Assembly (NCBI GenBank): GCA_044228435.1
Contig: JBGAUW010000005.1
Location: 1 to 64,000, forward strand
Length of the DNA stretch: 64,000 nt
Source: Bog-950 sp044228435
GTDB taxonomy: Bacteria; Bacteroidota; Bacteroidia; Chitinophagales; LD1
Direction: 5' to 3'
How positions within the stretch are numbered: position 1 is the first letter of the stretch; every line of letters starts with the position of its first letter. Shown here in pieces: positions 53,890 to 62,317 of this stretch. Below the pieces are notes generated by a model. That model did no database searches and had not been told where the DNA came from. It saw only the letters and a list, made by a program, of their open reading frames with translations. Position numbers and translations under genes: made by a program.

Positions 53890-54417
53890 TTACCAACCAA
53901 AGTGCTTATGCACCCGTTGCTTTTGGCGCATGTGGTGGCGAAAGTGTATGTTACACAGGGTAATCCATTCAGCCGTGTTCAGCCAGCCCAAAAAAGGGTG
54001 TTTAATTTTCAAACCGGGGTCGCTTTGTGGTATTCGCTTTATATAATCGCTGGCAAGTTGCTTTATCTCTTCCAGTTTGGCTATCAGTTGCTCCTTGCTT
54101 TCCGGTTGCTTTGGCACCACCGACACCTGTTTGGGCATTTCGTACTTTACCGGTGGCAGGGTTTTGAAGGTAAAAATAAGGTGGGCTGCAAATTTTTTGC
54201 TCTTACCACTTTCGGTTCCCTCTTTGCTAAGGCACTTTTCGGCATTTTTAAAAAAAAATCCTTTAGCGCTCATCCAAAGGTGTATACCTATTTGTCCCAG
54301 GCTCCACTCGTTTTCAGATGGTTTAGCCACTATTTTATCAAAATCAAGGCGCTTGTATTCGTCAATCCAATAATCAATAGCCTTATGGGTTTGCTTTTCT
54401 AAAGCCTCTAAATTCAT
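53890..54417 (-). CDS. DinB-family protein
   Basis: I use the ATG at 54417 (MNLEALEKQTHKAID; 175 residues). It has the four-helix DinB/YfiT pattern with His ligands: WSLGQIGIHLWMSAKGFF, then GWLNTAEWITLCNIHFRHHMRQKQR. DinB proteins bind a divalent metal and often act as bacillithiol- or mycothiol-like S-transferases or unknown hydrolases. Monocistronic; a second DinB-like gene is at 55631. Confidence 0.78.
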   Translation of the reverse strand: MNLEALEKQTHKAIDYWIDEYKRLDFDKIVAKPSENEWSLGQIGIHLWMSAKGFFFKNAEKCLSKEGTESGKSKKFAAHLIFTFKTLPPVKYEMPKQVSVVPKQPESKEQLIAKLEEIKQLASDYIKRIPQSDPGLKIKHPFLGWLNTAEWITLCNIHFRHHMRQKQRVHKHFGW

Positions 54418-54495
54418 AATGTGTGGTTTGTATGTAGTATTAAAACAAAAGGCAGGCAACAATTGTTTTTGCCAACAATAAATGTGTTTATGCTA

Positions 54496-54855
54496 TTACT
54501 TCCACTTGTTTTGAACCCCTATAATTTTGTGGGCCTCATCTACCTTTTTATCTATCTGAAAGGTTAGAATGTGAAAAAACATCACAAAATCTGACCCCAA
54601 GCTGTAAAACGGATACTTAAAGGTAGCCGGCCTGTTTTTCTCAAGGCCAAAGTGGCCAACCCAGGCAAAGCCATAACCGGCCAAAGGAGCACCTAATAAG
54701 AACCAGGCATTTTGTTTTACAATGGCCAAAACCACGCAGGCTATTACAATAGAGGTGCCCACAAAATGCAGAGCGCGGTTAACCGGCCTGGCATGTTCGG
54801 TAAGGTAGTATGGATAAAAATCCCAGAAGGTTGTATACTCTTTTTCGGTGCCCAT
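54496..54855 (-). CDS. Mpo1-like (DUF962) membrane protein
   Basis: A 119-residue protein with the Mpo1/YGL010w pattern: FYPYYLTEHARPVNRALHFVG (two His), two membrane segments, WVGHFGLEKNRPATFKYP (His, Glu) and LGSDFVMFFHIL. Yeast Mpo1 is an Fe-dependent dioxygenase of 2-hydroxy fatty acids in phytosphingosine breakdown; the His set is preserved here. Sphingolipid- or 2-hydroxy-lipid-related function in this bacterium is a reasonable but unproved inference. Confidence 0.82.
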   Translation of the reverse strand: MGTEKEYTTFWDFYPYYLTEHARPVNRALHFVGTSIVIACVVLAIVKQNAWFLLGAPLAGYGFAWVGHFGLEKNRPATFKYPFYSLGSDFVMFFHILTFQIDKKVDEAHKIIGVQNKWK

Positions 54856-54913
54856 GGCTTACTGTTTTATGCGAATATAATTAAGCCCGCGTAAAAATAC
54901 TTTGCCTTAAATG

Positions 54914-54943
54914 TTGCTTTTTCAAAAAGTACCATTTACTTTG
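54914..54943 (+). promoter_or_regulatory. candidate promoter for the 54967 operon
   Basis: TTG at 54914-54916, 19-nt spacer, TTACTTTG at 54936-54943 (one mismatch to TAnnTTTG). It overlaps the inverted repeat at 54938-54954. Confidence 0.45.
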
Positions 54944-54954
54944 CACCACAAAGT
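54938..54954 (+). promoter_or_regulatory. candidate operator (inverted repeat) upstream of the 54967 operon
   Basis: ACTTTGCACCACAAAGT is a perfect 6-bp inverted repeat with a 5-nt spacer, overlapping the -7 box and lying 12 bp before the ATG. A near copy occurs at 56497-56513 upstream of the next transcription unit. The wHTH regulator at 56170 lies between the two and is the natural candidate ligand. Confidence 0.5.
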
Positions 54955-54966
54955 GCTTTTAATTAT

Positions 54967-55626
54967 ATGGAAAACCCTAATGAACAGCTAGAGCAGATTA
55001 AAGAAATACGCAGCATGATGGAACGCTCATCGCGTTTTATATCCTTAAGCGGATTAGCCGGGGTATTTGCCGGTTTTTTTGCCCTTGCAGGCGCCGGTGC
55101 TTTTCATGTATACATGAACACCAATATTAACTACGGTTACAGCGAAATGATGCGCTCATTTCCAGTAAACATAAGCATCGACTTTTTGCGCTTTTGCATA
55201 CTCGATGCTTCTGCCATCCTGTTTTTTTCTATCGTGTTTGCTATATTTTTTACTACCCGCAATGCTAAAAGCAAAGGGCAAACCATTTGGGATGCCTCGG
55301 CCCGCCGCCTGATAATAAACCTGGCCATACCCCTTATTGCAGGCGGCTTATATTGCCTTATACTATTAAAATACGGCTGGTTTGGCATAATTGCACCTAC
55401 TACCCTTATATTTTACGGTATTGCATTAGTAAGCGCCAGCAAATACACGCTTGATGAAATCCGCTGGCTGGGTATATCTGAAATTATTCTTGGTATTATT
55501 GGTTGCTGGTTTATTGGTTACGGAGTTACCTTGTGGGCTATAGGTTTTGGCGTGTTGCACATAATTTACGGTTTACTAATGTATGTTCGCTACGAAGCAA
55601 AACCGCAGGAGAAAAAATACTGGTAA
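54967..55626 (+). CDS. hypothetical polytopic membrane protein
   Basis: A 219-residue protein. A cytoplasmic N-terminus (NEQLEQIKEIRSMMERSSRF) precedes about six hydrophobic segments; the last ends MYVRYEAKP. No family was recognised beyond Bacteroidota membrane proteins next to DinB and wHTH genes. It is the first gene of the unit 54967-56472 and has the inverted-repeat operator in its promoter. Confidence 0.7.
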   Translation: MENPNEQLEQIKEIRSMMERSSRFISLSGLAGVFAGFFALAGAGAFHVYMNTNINYGYSEMMRSFPVNISIDFLRFCILDASAILFFSIVFAIFFTTRNAKSKGQTIWDASARRLIINLAIPLIAGGLYCLILLKYGWFGIIAPTTLIFYGIALVSASKYTLDEIRWLGISEIILGIIGCWFIGYGVTLWAIGFGVLHIIYGLLMYVRYEAKPQEKKYW

Positions 55627-55630
55627 GCAG

Positions 55631-56173
55631 ATGTTGGAAAGAAAATTTAATATAGAAAGTGGTATTGGCAAAGATGCACTGGCCGATTACTTAATCGCCA
55701 TTATGTACGATGCAAGGTCTACTACTTTCAGATATATAAGAGGCATTACGCAGCACGAGCTGGACTGGCAGCCTTACCCGGATTGGAATACCGTGGGTGC
55801 CTTACTGGCGCATATAATTGCCGGCGATTATTTTTTTAAGCTCTACTTTATTGAAAAGCGCGAAATGACCCCGGAAGAAGAGACAGCCTTGCTGCCCGGA
55901 TTAGATTTAGGGAAACATGTAAATGAGTTAAAAGGCAAACCCGTTGAGTTTTACCTGGAAGAATTGATAAAATCGCACGAGGCGATTAAGGAAGCTGTAA
56001 AAAAGCTTACTGTAGAAGAATTGTTAGAGCGCAGGTTTGATGTTTACGATAAAGTGAATGGCAGCGATTTAGCCTGGACACTTTACCACAACGCAGAGGA
56101 TGAAGTACACCACCGCGGGCAAATATCAATACTACGCAAGCTGTATAAACAAACAGGAGAGCCAAAGCAGTGA
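55631..56173 (+). CDS. DinB-family protein
   Basis: Start taken at the ATG at 55631 (MLERKFNIESG), 4 bp after the preceding stop; the longer frame begins inside the previous gene. The 180-residue product carries WNTVGALLAHIIAGDYFFK and a C-terminal HNAEDEVHHRGQISILRKLY, the metal-binding His cluster of DinB. It overlaps the following regulator gene by 4 bp (GTGA). Confidence 0.8.
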   Translation: MLERKFNIESGIGKDALADYLIAIMYDARSTTFRYIRGITQHELDWQPYPDWNTVGALLAHIIAGDYFFKLYFIEKREMTPEEETALLPGLDLGKHVNELKGKPVEFYLEELIKSHEAIKEAVKKLTVEELLERRFDVYDKVNGSDLAWTLYHNAEDEVHHRGQISILRKLYKQTGEPKQ

Positions 56174-56472
56174 AAGACCTGATTGAAAAATTAAATAAGA
56201 GTTTCGAAAACCGGGTGCGGCTGGGTATAATGAGCGCGCTGATGGTTAATGAGGGTATCGATTACCTGGCATTAAAAGAGCTATTGAACGTAACCGACGG
56301 AAATTTGGCCAGCCATATAAACGCACTGGAGAAGATAGATTACATAGCTATTAAAAAAGAGTTTGTGGGTAAAAAGACCCGAACTACGTATGTGGCAACC
56401 AATCTGGGCCGCAAAGAATTTATTATGCACCTGAATGCCCTTGAAAAACTGGTTAAACAGAATAAGAAATAA
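56170..56472 (+). CDS. winged-helix transcriptional regulator
   Basis: The start is GTG overlapping the stop of the DinB gene. The 100-residue protein is a wHTH domain: ENRVRLGIMSALMVNEGIDY, LKELLNVTDGNLASHINALE (recognition helix), AIKKEFVGKKTRTTYVATNLG (wing). It resembles the HTH_34 group of small dimeric repressors common in Bacteroidota next to membrane proteins. It probably binds the ACTTTG inverted repeats at 54938 and 56497 and controls both units. Confidence 0.82.
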   Translation: MKDLIEKLNKSFENRVRLGIMSALMVNEGIDYLALKELLNVTDGNLASHINALEKIDYIAIKKEFVGKKTRTTYVATNLGRKEFIMHLNALEKLVKQNKK

Positions 56473-56496
56473 GACAACAATTTTTTTTGCCCTTTT

Positions 56497-56513
56497 ACTT
56501 TGTAACTCAAAGC
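56497..56513 (+). promoter_or_regulatory. second copy of the candidate operator
   Basis: ACTTTGTAACTCAAAGC matches the site at 54938-54954 with one mismatch in the right arm, and the following bases (ACTTTT against GCTTTT) are alike. It ends 7 bp before the ATG at 56521. Confidence 0.45.
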
Positions 56514-56520
56514 ACTTTTC

Positions 56521-57027
56521 ATGAATAAGAAAATACTGGCCCTTAAAAAACAGATACAAGCCATCCTGTTATTTTTTATGGTGGCCCTGGCCCTTAGCGG
56601 CGCTACCGCTATACCCGCCCGCGAGGGAATAGAGTGGTTACTCAAATACTTTAACTCTGGCTCTTTTATAGAAGTATGGTTACAGAAGGTATATACCGGA
56701 CTAAATGAAACGCAGAGCAAATATCCGTTTCTGCTTTATGGGTACGATTGGCTGGCCTTTGCTCACTTTGTTATAGCAATTGCCTTTATAGGCCCTTACA
56801 GAAACCCGGTGCGCAACATTTGGGTAATTGAGTTTGGTATGATAGCCTGTGTGCTTATTCTGCCTTATGCCTTTGCATTTTGTGCCTTGCGCGGTATACC
56901 TTACTGGTGGACCTTGATTGATTGCAGCTTTGGGGTGTTTGGTATTATACCCTTATGGATTTGCCGCAAAAAAATACTGGAAATGGAGAAGCTGCTGGAA
57001 GAAGAAAAACATAACCTGATATTTTAA
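56521..57027 (+). CDS. hypothetical membrane protein
   Basis: A 168-residue protein with four hydrophobic segments and conserved-looking short motifs FLLYGYDWLAFAHFVIA and WTLIDCSFGVFGIIPL. No named family was recognised. It carries the second operator copy and is followed by two very small genes at 1-3 bp spacing, so it heads a three-gene unit. Confidence 0.7.
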   Translation: MNKKILALKKQIQAILLFFMVALALSGATAIPAREGIEWLLKYFNSGSFIEVWLQKVYTGLNETQSKYPFLLYGYDWLAFAHFVIAIAFIGPYRNPVRNIWVIEFGMIACVLILPYAFAFCALRGIPYWWTLIDCSFGVFGIIPLWICRKKILEMEKLLEEEKHNLIF

Positions 57028-57028
57028 A

Positions 57029-57223
57029 ATGAAACGGCGCAAATCGGATACCGGCAGTTTGCTGGGTAAGCTTTTAGTAGTGGGTGCCGCAGCGCTGGTA
57101 GAAAAAATAAGCGCACCAAAAACCAAATCTATAAAGACCAGTGACGATGAAAAAGCAATAGAGCGCAAGGTAACCTTAGCGCATATTATGTACCATGCCA
57201 TAGGCATATTTTATAATGATTAA
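57029..57223 (+). CDS. small hypothetical protein
   Basis: A 64-residue basic protein (KRRKSDTG start) with one short hydrophobic stretch, LLVVGAAALVEK, and a charged C-terminal half. No family recognised. It begins 1 bp after the previous stop. Confidence 0.55.
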   Translation: MKRRKSDTGSLLGKLLVVGAAALVEKISAPKTKSIKTSDDEKAIERKVTLAHIMYHAIGIFYND

Positions 57224-57226
57224 GTA

Positions 57227-57445
57227 ATGGACAATAACGAGTTTACGGTATCGGGCTGCATTATAACCCTTATACGTATACTTAGCTTTTTGGGGTTGCT
57301 GGCTATAAATCTATTGGTGATTTTTATATGCATTATAGGCGCTACCGGACTTAAGACGTTGCTCTTTATTCCATTCACCATAGTAGTTTGGGGTGTCTGG
57401 TACGGGATAGTATTAGTGGTAAAAGCTAAACGCCCCTCTGCATGA
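57227..57445 (+). CDS. small two-span membrane protein
   Basis: A 72-residue protein with two hydrophobic segments (ILSFLGLLAINLLVIFICII and FIPFTIVVWGVWYGIVLVV) and a basic tail. Function unknown. It lies 3 bp after the previous stop in the same unit. Confidence 0.6.
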   Translation: MDNNEFTVSGCIITLIRILSFLGLLAINLLVIFICIIGATGLKTLLFIPFTIVVWGVWYGIVLVVKAKRPSA

Positions 57446-57476
57446 AATAAGTTTTACCTCATCAAATAATCTCATC

Positions 57477-58109
57477 ATGTCTAATTCAGTAATTAAAAAG
57501 CTACTGCTGCTTTCGGGCTTTTGCATAGTGCTTGAAGCATTTCGTATGTTTACTACCGCCTCGCTCAACTACATTTTTTTGCCCTTTAACTTACTACTGG
57601 CCTGGATGCCCCTCGCCTTTGCATTGTTAGTGCATAAAGCGCAAACACCGCTTCGTATTTTTACGGGCTTCTGTCTGTGGTTGCTGTTCTTTCCCAACTC
57701 ACCCTACATCATTACCGACCTTATTCATTTAAAGCCGCGCAACGATTTTCCGCTTTGGTTCGATGCTATGCTTATTTACTCTTTTGCCTTTACCGGTTTA
57801 GTGGTAGGTATGTTTTCGGCTATTATCATTTACCATAAACTTAAAGGTATGGTTAGCAACTTTACAGCCAAGGCAACTATGTTTTTGCTAATGCTTATTT
57901 CGGGCTATGGCATTTACATCGGCCGTTTTTTGCGCTGGAATTCGTGGAACGTAATTACCGACCCACTTCTTATTTTTTACGATACCGCCAGCCGCGTAGC
58001 GCATCCCTTATCGTACCCCCGCACCTATGGTGTCACCCTTATGATGGGCACACTGCTGTGCCTGGTGTTTTTTGTATTTGAATCGCTCACCTTAAAAGAA
58101 GAAGCATAA
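57477..58109 (+). CDS. DUF1361 membrane protein
   Basis: A 210-residue polytopic protein with the DUF1361 markers FFPNSPYIITDLIHL, WFDAMLIYSFAFTGL and IGRFLRWNSWNVITDPLLI. The role of the family is unknown. It lies 35 bp before the DUF4173 gene on the same strand, a frequent pairing of uncharacterised membrane proteins. Confidence 0.8.
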   Translation: MSNSVIKKLLLLSGFCIVLEAFRMFTTASLNYIFLPFNLLLAWMPLAFALLVHKAQTPLRIFTGFCLWLLFFPNSPYIITDLIHLKPRNDFPLWFDAMLIYSFAFTGLVVGMFSAIIIYHKLKGMVSNFTAKATMFLLMLISGYGIYIGRFLRWNSWNVITDPLLIFYDTASRVAHPLSYPRTYGVTLMMGTLLCLVFFVFESLTLKEEA

Positions 58110-58144
58110 TACCTCTTCTACTTCACCAACTAAAAATCCTATTT

Positions 58145-59626
58145 ATGAAAAAGAATGACTGGTTTATTCTACTAGCTACTGCCTCCTACACATTTTTGTT
58201 TTACGAACAATCGGCGGGATTCAATTTTCTATTATTCAATATCGTATTAGTAGTTCTTCTACTTATACGCGACAAATCGCTCTTGGCAAAACCTGCCTGG
58301 TTAGCAGCCGCCACGGGCAGCTTGCTTTCTGCGGCTTTTGTTTTTGTATACGGCACCTGGTTACCTATAATCGCCAACATCATCTCGCTGCTTATGCTGG
58401 AAGGTTTGAGTATTAATGCGGAATCATCATTGCTTATCGCCGTTGTAAATTCGTGGTACACTATACTAATAACCCTTCCTTTTGGTATTAAGCGTGTGTT
58501 TACTGAGTCGGAGCAACCTAACGAAAACAGTTTGCTTAAAAAATTACCGTTGTTACTTATACCCTTAGCCATTTCAGGTATTTTCTTTCTTCTCTATAGG
58601 GAAGCCAACCCCGTTTTCGAAAAATATACGGATGAGATAAGTTTAGATTTCATAAGCTTTAGCTGGATAGTTTTTACCGCTACAGGGTTTATACTTATGG
58701 CCGGCTTTTTCTACCACCATGTTATTGCCTGGCTATATGAAACAGACAGAGTATCGCCAGATAACTTAAAAGTTATAACGTTAGAAGACCACATGCATGC
58801 CAACCAGCTGTTCTCTTTTACAAATGAAATGCTCTCCGGTATTATTTTGTTCGTATTGCTCAATTTACTTTTGCTAAGTGTAAACATTCTGGATGTCTAT
58901 ACCTGCATTACTCAAAAACTACCCGAGGGTGTAAAACTTGCGCAATACCTTCATGATGGAACCAACACCCTTATATTATCTATCTGCCTTGCTATAGCTA
59001 TTATACTGGTAGTATTCAGAGGCTATCTTAATTTTTTCGAAAAGAACAGGTTGCTTAAAGCACTTGCCTTTGGCTGGATTATACAGAACGCAGTGCTAAT
59101 AATTACTACGGCGCAACGCAACTGGTGGGTTATTGAATCATCGGGCCTTACCCGCCGACGGATAGGTATATATGTTTATTTAACGCTTTGCCTTATAGGC
59201 CTGGCCACAACCCTAGTTAAAGTGGCGCGGAAAAAAAGCAATTGGTTTTTGTTTCGCAAAAACAGCTGGGCGTTTTACGGAGTACTTATAGCCTGTTGTT
59301 TTGTTGATTGGGACGATTTTATTGTACAATATAACTGCAGCCATTTTAAGGCGCTGGACTTTGGGTACATTGATAGAAACTATCAAGCCGATTTAGGTCA
59401 TACATCTCTCGCATCGCTGTTTGAGTATTACAAACAGGAAAGGAAAGAGGCGCAAACACAAAACAAAATATTCAACATGGTTATTGTCTCCAATATGTTT
59501 AACCGCTATGATGCACTTAAAAAGGAAACTGCAGAAGCTTCGTGGAAATCTTACTGCTTAAGTAAAACGAGCAACGTTAAAGCTATTGATGAAATGATAG
59601 CAAAAGGAGAAACACCCAAACCTTAA
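58145..59626 (+). CDS. DUF4173-like membrane protein
   Basis: A 493-residue polytopic protein. The segment LTRRRIGIYVYLTLCLIGLA (about 340-360) followed by a cytoplasmic WFLFRKNSWAF is the DUF4173 hallmark, as is VDWDDFIVQYN. The soluble C-terminal tail is helical. Function unknown. Its stop codon lies inside a palindrome shared with the convergent thioredoxin gene. Confidence 0.75.
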   Translation: MKKNDWFILLATASYTFLFYEQSAGFNFLLFNIVLVVLLLIRDKSLLAKPAWLAAATGSLLSAAFVFVYGTWLPIIANIISLLMLEGLSINAESSLLIAVVNSWYTILITLPFGIKRVFTESEQPNENSLLKKLPLLLIPLAISGIFFLLYREANPVFEKYTDEISLDFISFSWIVFTATGFILMAGFFYHHVIAWLYETDRVSPDNLKVITLEDHMHANQLFSFTNEMLSGIILFVLLNLLLLSVNILDVYTCITQKLPEGVKLAQYLHDGTNTLILSICLAIAIILVVFRGYLNFFEKNRLLKALAFGWIIQNAVLIITTAQRNWWVIESSGLTRRRIGIYVYLTLCLIGLATTLVKVARKKSNWFLFRKNSWAFYGVLIACCFVDWDDFIVQYNCSHFKALDFGYIDRNYQADLGHTSLASLFEYYKQERKEAQTQNKIFNMVIVSNMFNRYDALKKETAEASWKSYCLSKTSNVKAIDEMIAKGETPKP

Positions 59627-59637
59627 CCAGGTTAAGG
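59621..59637. repeat. palindrome covering both convergent stop codons
   Basis: CCTTAACCAGGTTAAGG reads almost the same on both strands and holds the TAA of the plus gene (59624-59626) and of the minus gene (59632-59634). It could form a short hairpin acting in both directions, though the flanking T-runs are poor. Confidence 0.4.
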
Positions 59638-60825
59638 CTGTTTCTCGATGGACTTCTTTATAGCCTCTTTTAAGGATGTAGCAGAAGTGGGTGTAACATT
59701 CTCCTCTTTGGCGCGGATGATAGCATAATCGCAGGCAAGAGCCGCCTCTTTATAAATATTTTGCTTGTAAAGCAGGTAGGCGTAGGTGAGGTTATAGGTG
59801 TACTTATTATCGGTGTTTATTGCCGTGTAGGCCCACTTGGTAGCCTTCTGCAACTGTGCCTCGTCGTTTACATTTAAAAAATAGGTCCAGGCAACATCGT
59901 TTAGCAGCGCTGCATTTTTACCGGCGTATTTTTTTACATACTGCGATGCATTCTTATCAAAATTTACCCAGTCGTTCATATGGGTATAGTAATCCATTGA
60001 AAGCTTTAATACCTGCTCTGCGTGGTCAGGTGCTTTATTAGTTTTAAGCAGGCTTATGGCCTTATCAAAAAGAGATTTATCATCGGCGCGGGGTGCCTCG
60101 CTAACCGCTTTAGCGGCTATTTGGTTTATCTTTTTATTATAAACGGCTTCTCCTACCAGGTTTACATAAAAATCGCGGCTTTTTTGCAGCACCGGTAAGC
60201 CCGGCGATTTAATATCGTTGGTAAGGTTAAAAATGGTCTTTGTCTGCTTTGTATTAGTTAAATCGCTTAGCGTAGCCTTGCTTAAATATTCGGCAAATAC
60301 ACTTTCATATTTTTCGCCCGATGCATATAAAGTACCGGCATAGTCATTCAAAAATTCAGCATCGCGCTTTCCATCGGCATACAGTTTTCTCATGCCGGTT
60401 AAAATACCGGGGGTAGGGTCTACCGCTTTTTGTCCGTTTTGTAACAGACCGGCCACATCTAATCCACCTACTATTTTATGTTTCACATTACCGTCGCCGT
60501 CTAACCAAAGCAGGGTTGGGTATGCTCTAATACCATACTTACCGGCAATAGTTGGGCCCTCTTCTTTTTCCATATCAAACTTGGTATTGATAAATGTGCG
60601 GTTAAAAAACTCGCCCACCGCCGAATCGGGAAACACCATAGCCGATAAGCGTTTGCATGGGCCGCACCAGCTGGTATAGCAATCCATAAACACCAGCTTA
60701 TCCTGCGCCTTGGCCATATCCAGAATTTCCTGGAATTTTTTGTCGTGTATAAATTCGATACCATCAGCCGATACTTGTTGAAAGGTAAAGAGGCTGAAGA
60801 TTAAGTAGAGGGCAATCTTTTTCAT
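59632..60825 (-). CDS. secreted thioredoxin-like protein with helical C-terminal domain
   Basis: A 397-residue protein with a signal peptide (ending QQVSADG), a thioredoxin fold with CGPC in CYTSWCGPCKRLSAMVF (about 49-65) and the cis-Pro loop GIRAYPTLLW. Residues 150-397 are helical with TPR-like spacing (WTYFLNVNDEAQLQKATKWA). The family is periplasmic disulfide reduction or oxidation with a partner-binding region. Monocistronic. Confidence 0.85.
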   Translation of the reverse strand: MKKIALYLIFSLFTFQQVSADGIEFIHDKKFQEILDMAKAQDKLVFMDCYTSWCGPCKRLSAMVFPDSAVGEFFNRTFINTKFDMEKEEGPTIAGKYGIRAYPTLLWLDGDGNVKHKIVGGLDVAGLLQNGQKAVDPTPGILTGMRKLYADGKRDAEFLNDYAGTLYASGEKYESVFAEYLSKATLSDLTNTKQTKTIFNLTNDIKSPGLPVLQKSRDFYVNLVGEAVYNKKINQIAAKAVSEAPRADDKSLFDKAISLLKTNKAPDHAEQVLKLSMDYYTHMNDWVNFDKNASQYVKKYAGKNAALLNDVAWTYFLNVNDEAQLQKATKWAYTAINTDNKYTYNLTYAYLLYKQNIYKEAALACDYAIIRAKEENVTPTSATSLKEAIKKSIEKQP

Positions 60826-60897
60826 AATACAGAAATGTGTTTCAAATTTAAGCTATAAAAAGCAAAGCCTGTTAATACTAACAGGTAAAGCCCGGTT

Positions 60898-61716
60898 TTA
60901 GTTTCCCCAAATTTTGCAAAGTTCTAACTGAATCTCCTTGCCCCAAAAAACTTTCGTTGTCTTTTCGAACGATTCCGTAAAGTCGGTTACATAAAAAGTA
61001 TCCTTCCCGGTTTTGCTTTCGGCGGCCAACCCTTCTTTCTCTAAAATCCATTTCAGCTTTTGCGCTACCACTTCGGCCGAGTCGAAAATTTTCACTTTAC
61101 CTTTATAGTAGGCCGAAATTTCGTTTTTAATAAGCGGGTAGTGCGTGCAGGCCAGCACCAGGGCATCAATGCTATTCAATGCGGGGTCCGAGAGATACTG
61201 TTCTATCACCGCATGGCTGATATTGTTGTTATGAAAGTTCTCTTCAATCATACTTGCCAGCAAAGGTGTAGCCAGTTCAGTATACTGTAAGGAAGGCTTC
61301 CGCCGGTTAAACTTTTCGCGGTAAACGCCCGAGGCAATAGTTGTTTTAGTAGCTATTACACCCACCTTATGTATACTATCATCAGCTATCACAGCTTCTA
61401 TCATAGGGTCTATAACTGTAATAACCGGGTAACGGCCCTTGTAAGTATCGCGCAGCACTTCATAAGCGGCGGCCGAAGCCGTGTTGCAGGCTATAACTAC
61501 CGCCTTGCAGTTTTTTTCGTGCAGTAAAAAATTGGTGATAGTAGTGGCGTAACTGCGGATAAGTTCTTTCGATTTATCGCCGTATGGCACATGGGCGGTA
61601 TCGCCAAAATAAATAATCTGCTCGTTAGGCAACAGCTTAGAAACAGCATTGGCGACCGTTAAGCCGCCAATGCCTGAATCAAATATTCCAACCGGTTGTT
61701 GCGAACCGCTTTGCAT
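60898..61716 (-). CDS. murI: glutamate racemase
   Basis: A 272-residue protein with the racemase motifs: GIFDSGIGGLTVANAV (substrate Asp/Ser), VIACNTASAAA (first catalytic Cys) and VLACTHYPLI (second Cys, followed by His). It makes D-glutamate for peptidoglycan. It directly follows the OmpH genes (5 bp) on the same strand, the usual Bacteroidota order. Confidence 0.95.
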   Translation of the reverse strand: MQSGSQQPVGIFDSGIGGLTVANAVSKLLPNEQIIYFGDTAHVPYGDKSKELIRSYATTITNFLLHEKNCKAVVIACNTASAAAYEVLRDTYKGRYPVITVIDPMIEAVIADDSIHKVGVIATKTTIASGVYREKFNRRKPSLQYTELATPLLASMIEENFHNNNISHAVIEQYLSDPALNSIDALVLACTHYPLIKNEISAYYKGKVKIFDSAEVVAQKLKWILEKEGLAAESKTGKDTFYVTDFTESFEKTTKVFWGKEIQLELCKIWGN

Positions 61717-61721
61717 ATAAT

Positions 61722-62294
61722 TTATTTTTTAGGTGCAGCAGTGCCGCCAGCCGGTGCTGTTTGTGTGGTAGCGCCGGGAGTAATACCTAATTTTTTCATT
61801 ACTAAATCAGTAACGTTGTTTTGGTCTTCGGGGTAGTAAGCAACTGAACCTTGTACGATATCTAAAATGTAAGCATAGCCGTTTGAAGTAGCTACATCTT
61901 TAACCGCCTTCAGGTATTTATCGTTAATAGGCTTTAATTTTTCCTGTTGCGATTTTTGTAAATCGTCGTTCACCTTAGCTTCAAAATCAGTAATTCTTTT
62001 TTGCAGATCCTGTAACTCCTGAATTTTAGATTCAAGAATTGCATCGGGTGTGCCCGAGCCTGCTTTACTTAAGTTCTGTAAGTCTGCCTGCTTTTTTTCG
62101 TAATCGCCATACATATTTTCAAGCGCCTTGGTATACGAGTCCTTCTGTTTTTGAAGTTCGTTGCTCATACTCTTAAACTCAGGCATAGCTTGTAACACCT
62201 CAATAGAGTTAATGTGACCAAGCTTTTGCTGTGCGCTGGCAGTTCCCACTAAGGCAAATACAGCTACGATAATTCCTAATACTGTTTTCTTCAT
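61722..62294 (-). CDS. OmpH/Skp periplasmic chaperone (1 of 3)
   Basis: A 190-residue protein with signal peptide (ending GTASA), the OmpH start KLGHINSIEVLQAMPEFKSM, a long coiled coil (residues about 45-125) and a C-terminal strand pair AYILDIVQGSVAYYPE. The tail after that is Pro/Ala/Thr rich. Skp/OmpH trimers carry unfolded outer-membrane proteins to BamA. Confidence 0.9.
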   Translation of the reverse strand: MKKTVLGIIVAVFALVGTASAQQKLGHINSIEVLQAMPEFKSMSNELQKQKDSYTKALENMYGDYEKKQADLQNLSKAGSGTPDAILESKIQELQDLQKRITDFEAKVNDDLQKSQQEKLKPINDKYLKAVKDVATSNGYAYILDIVQGSVAYYPEDQNNVTDLVMKKLGITPGATTQTAPAGGTAAPKK

Positions 62295-62317
62295 TTTATT
62301 TGTTTTTATTCTGTTGA

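Noticed and set aside
53902..54402. Plus-strand open frame opposite the DinB gene
   Set aside because: The minus frame has the DinB His motifs; the plus frame shows no recognisable pattern.
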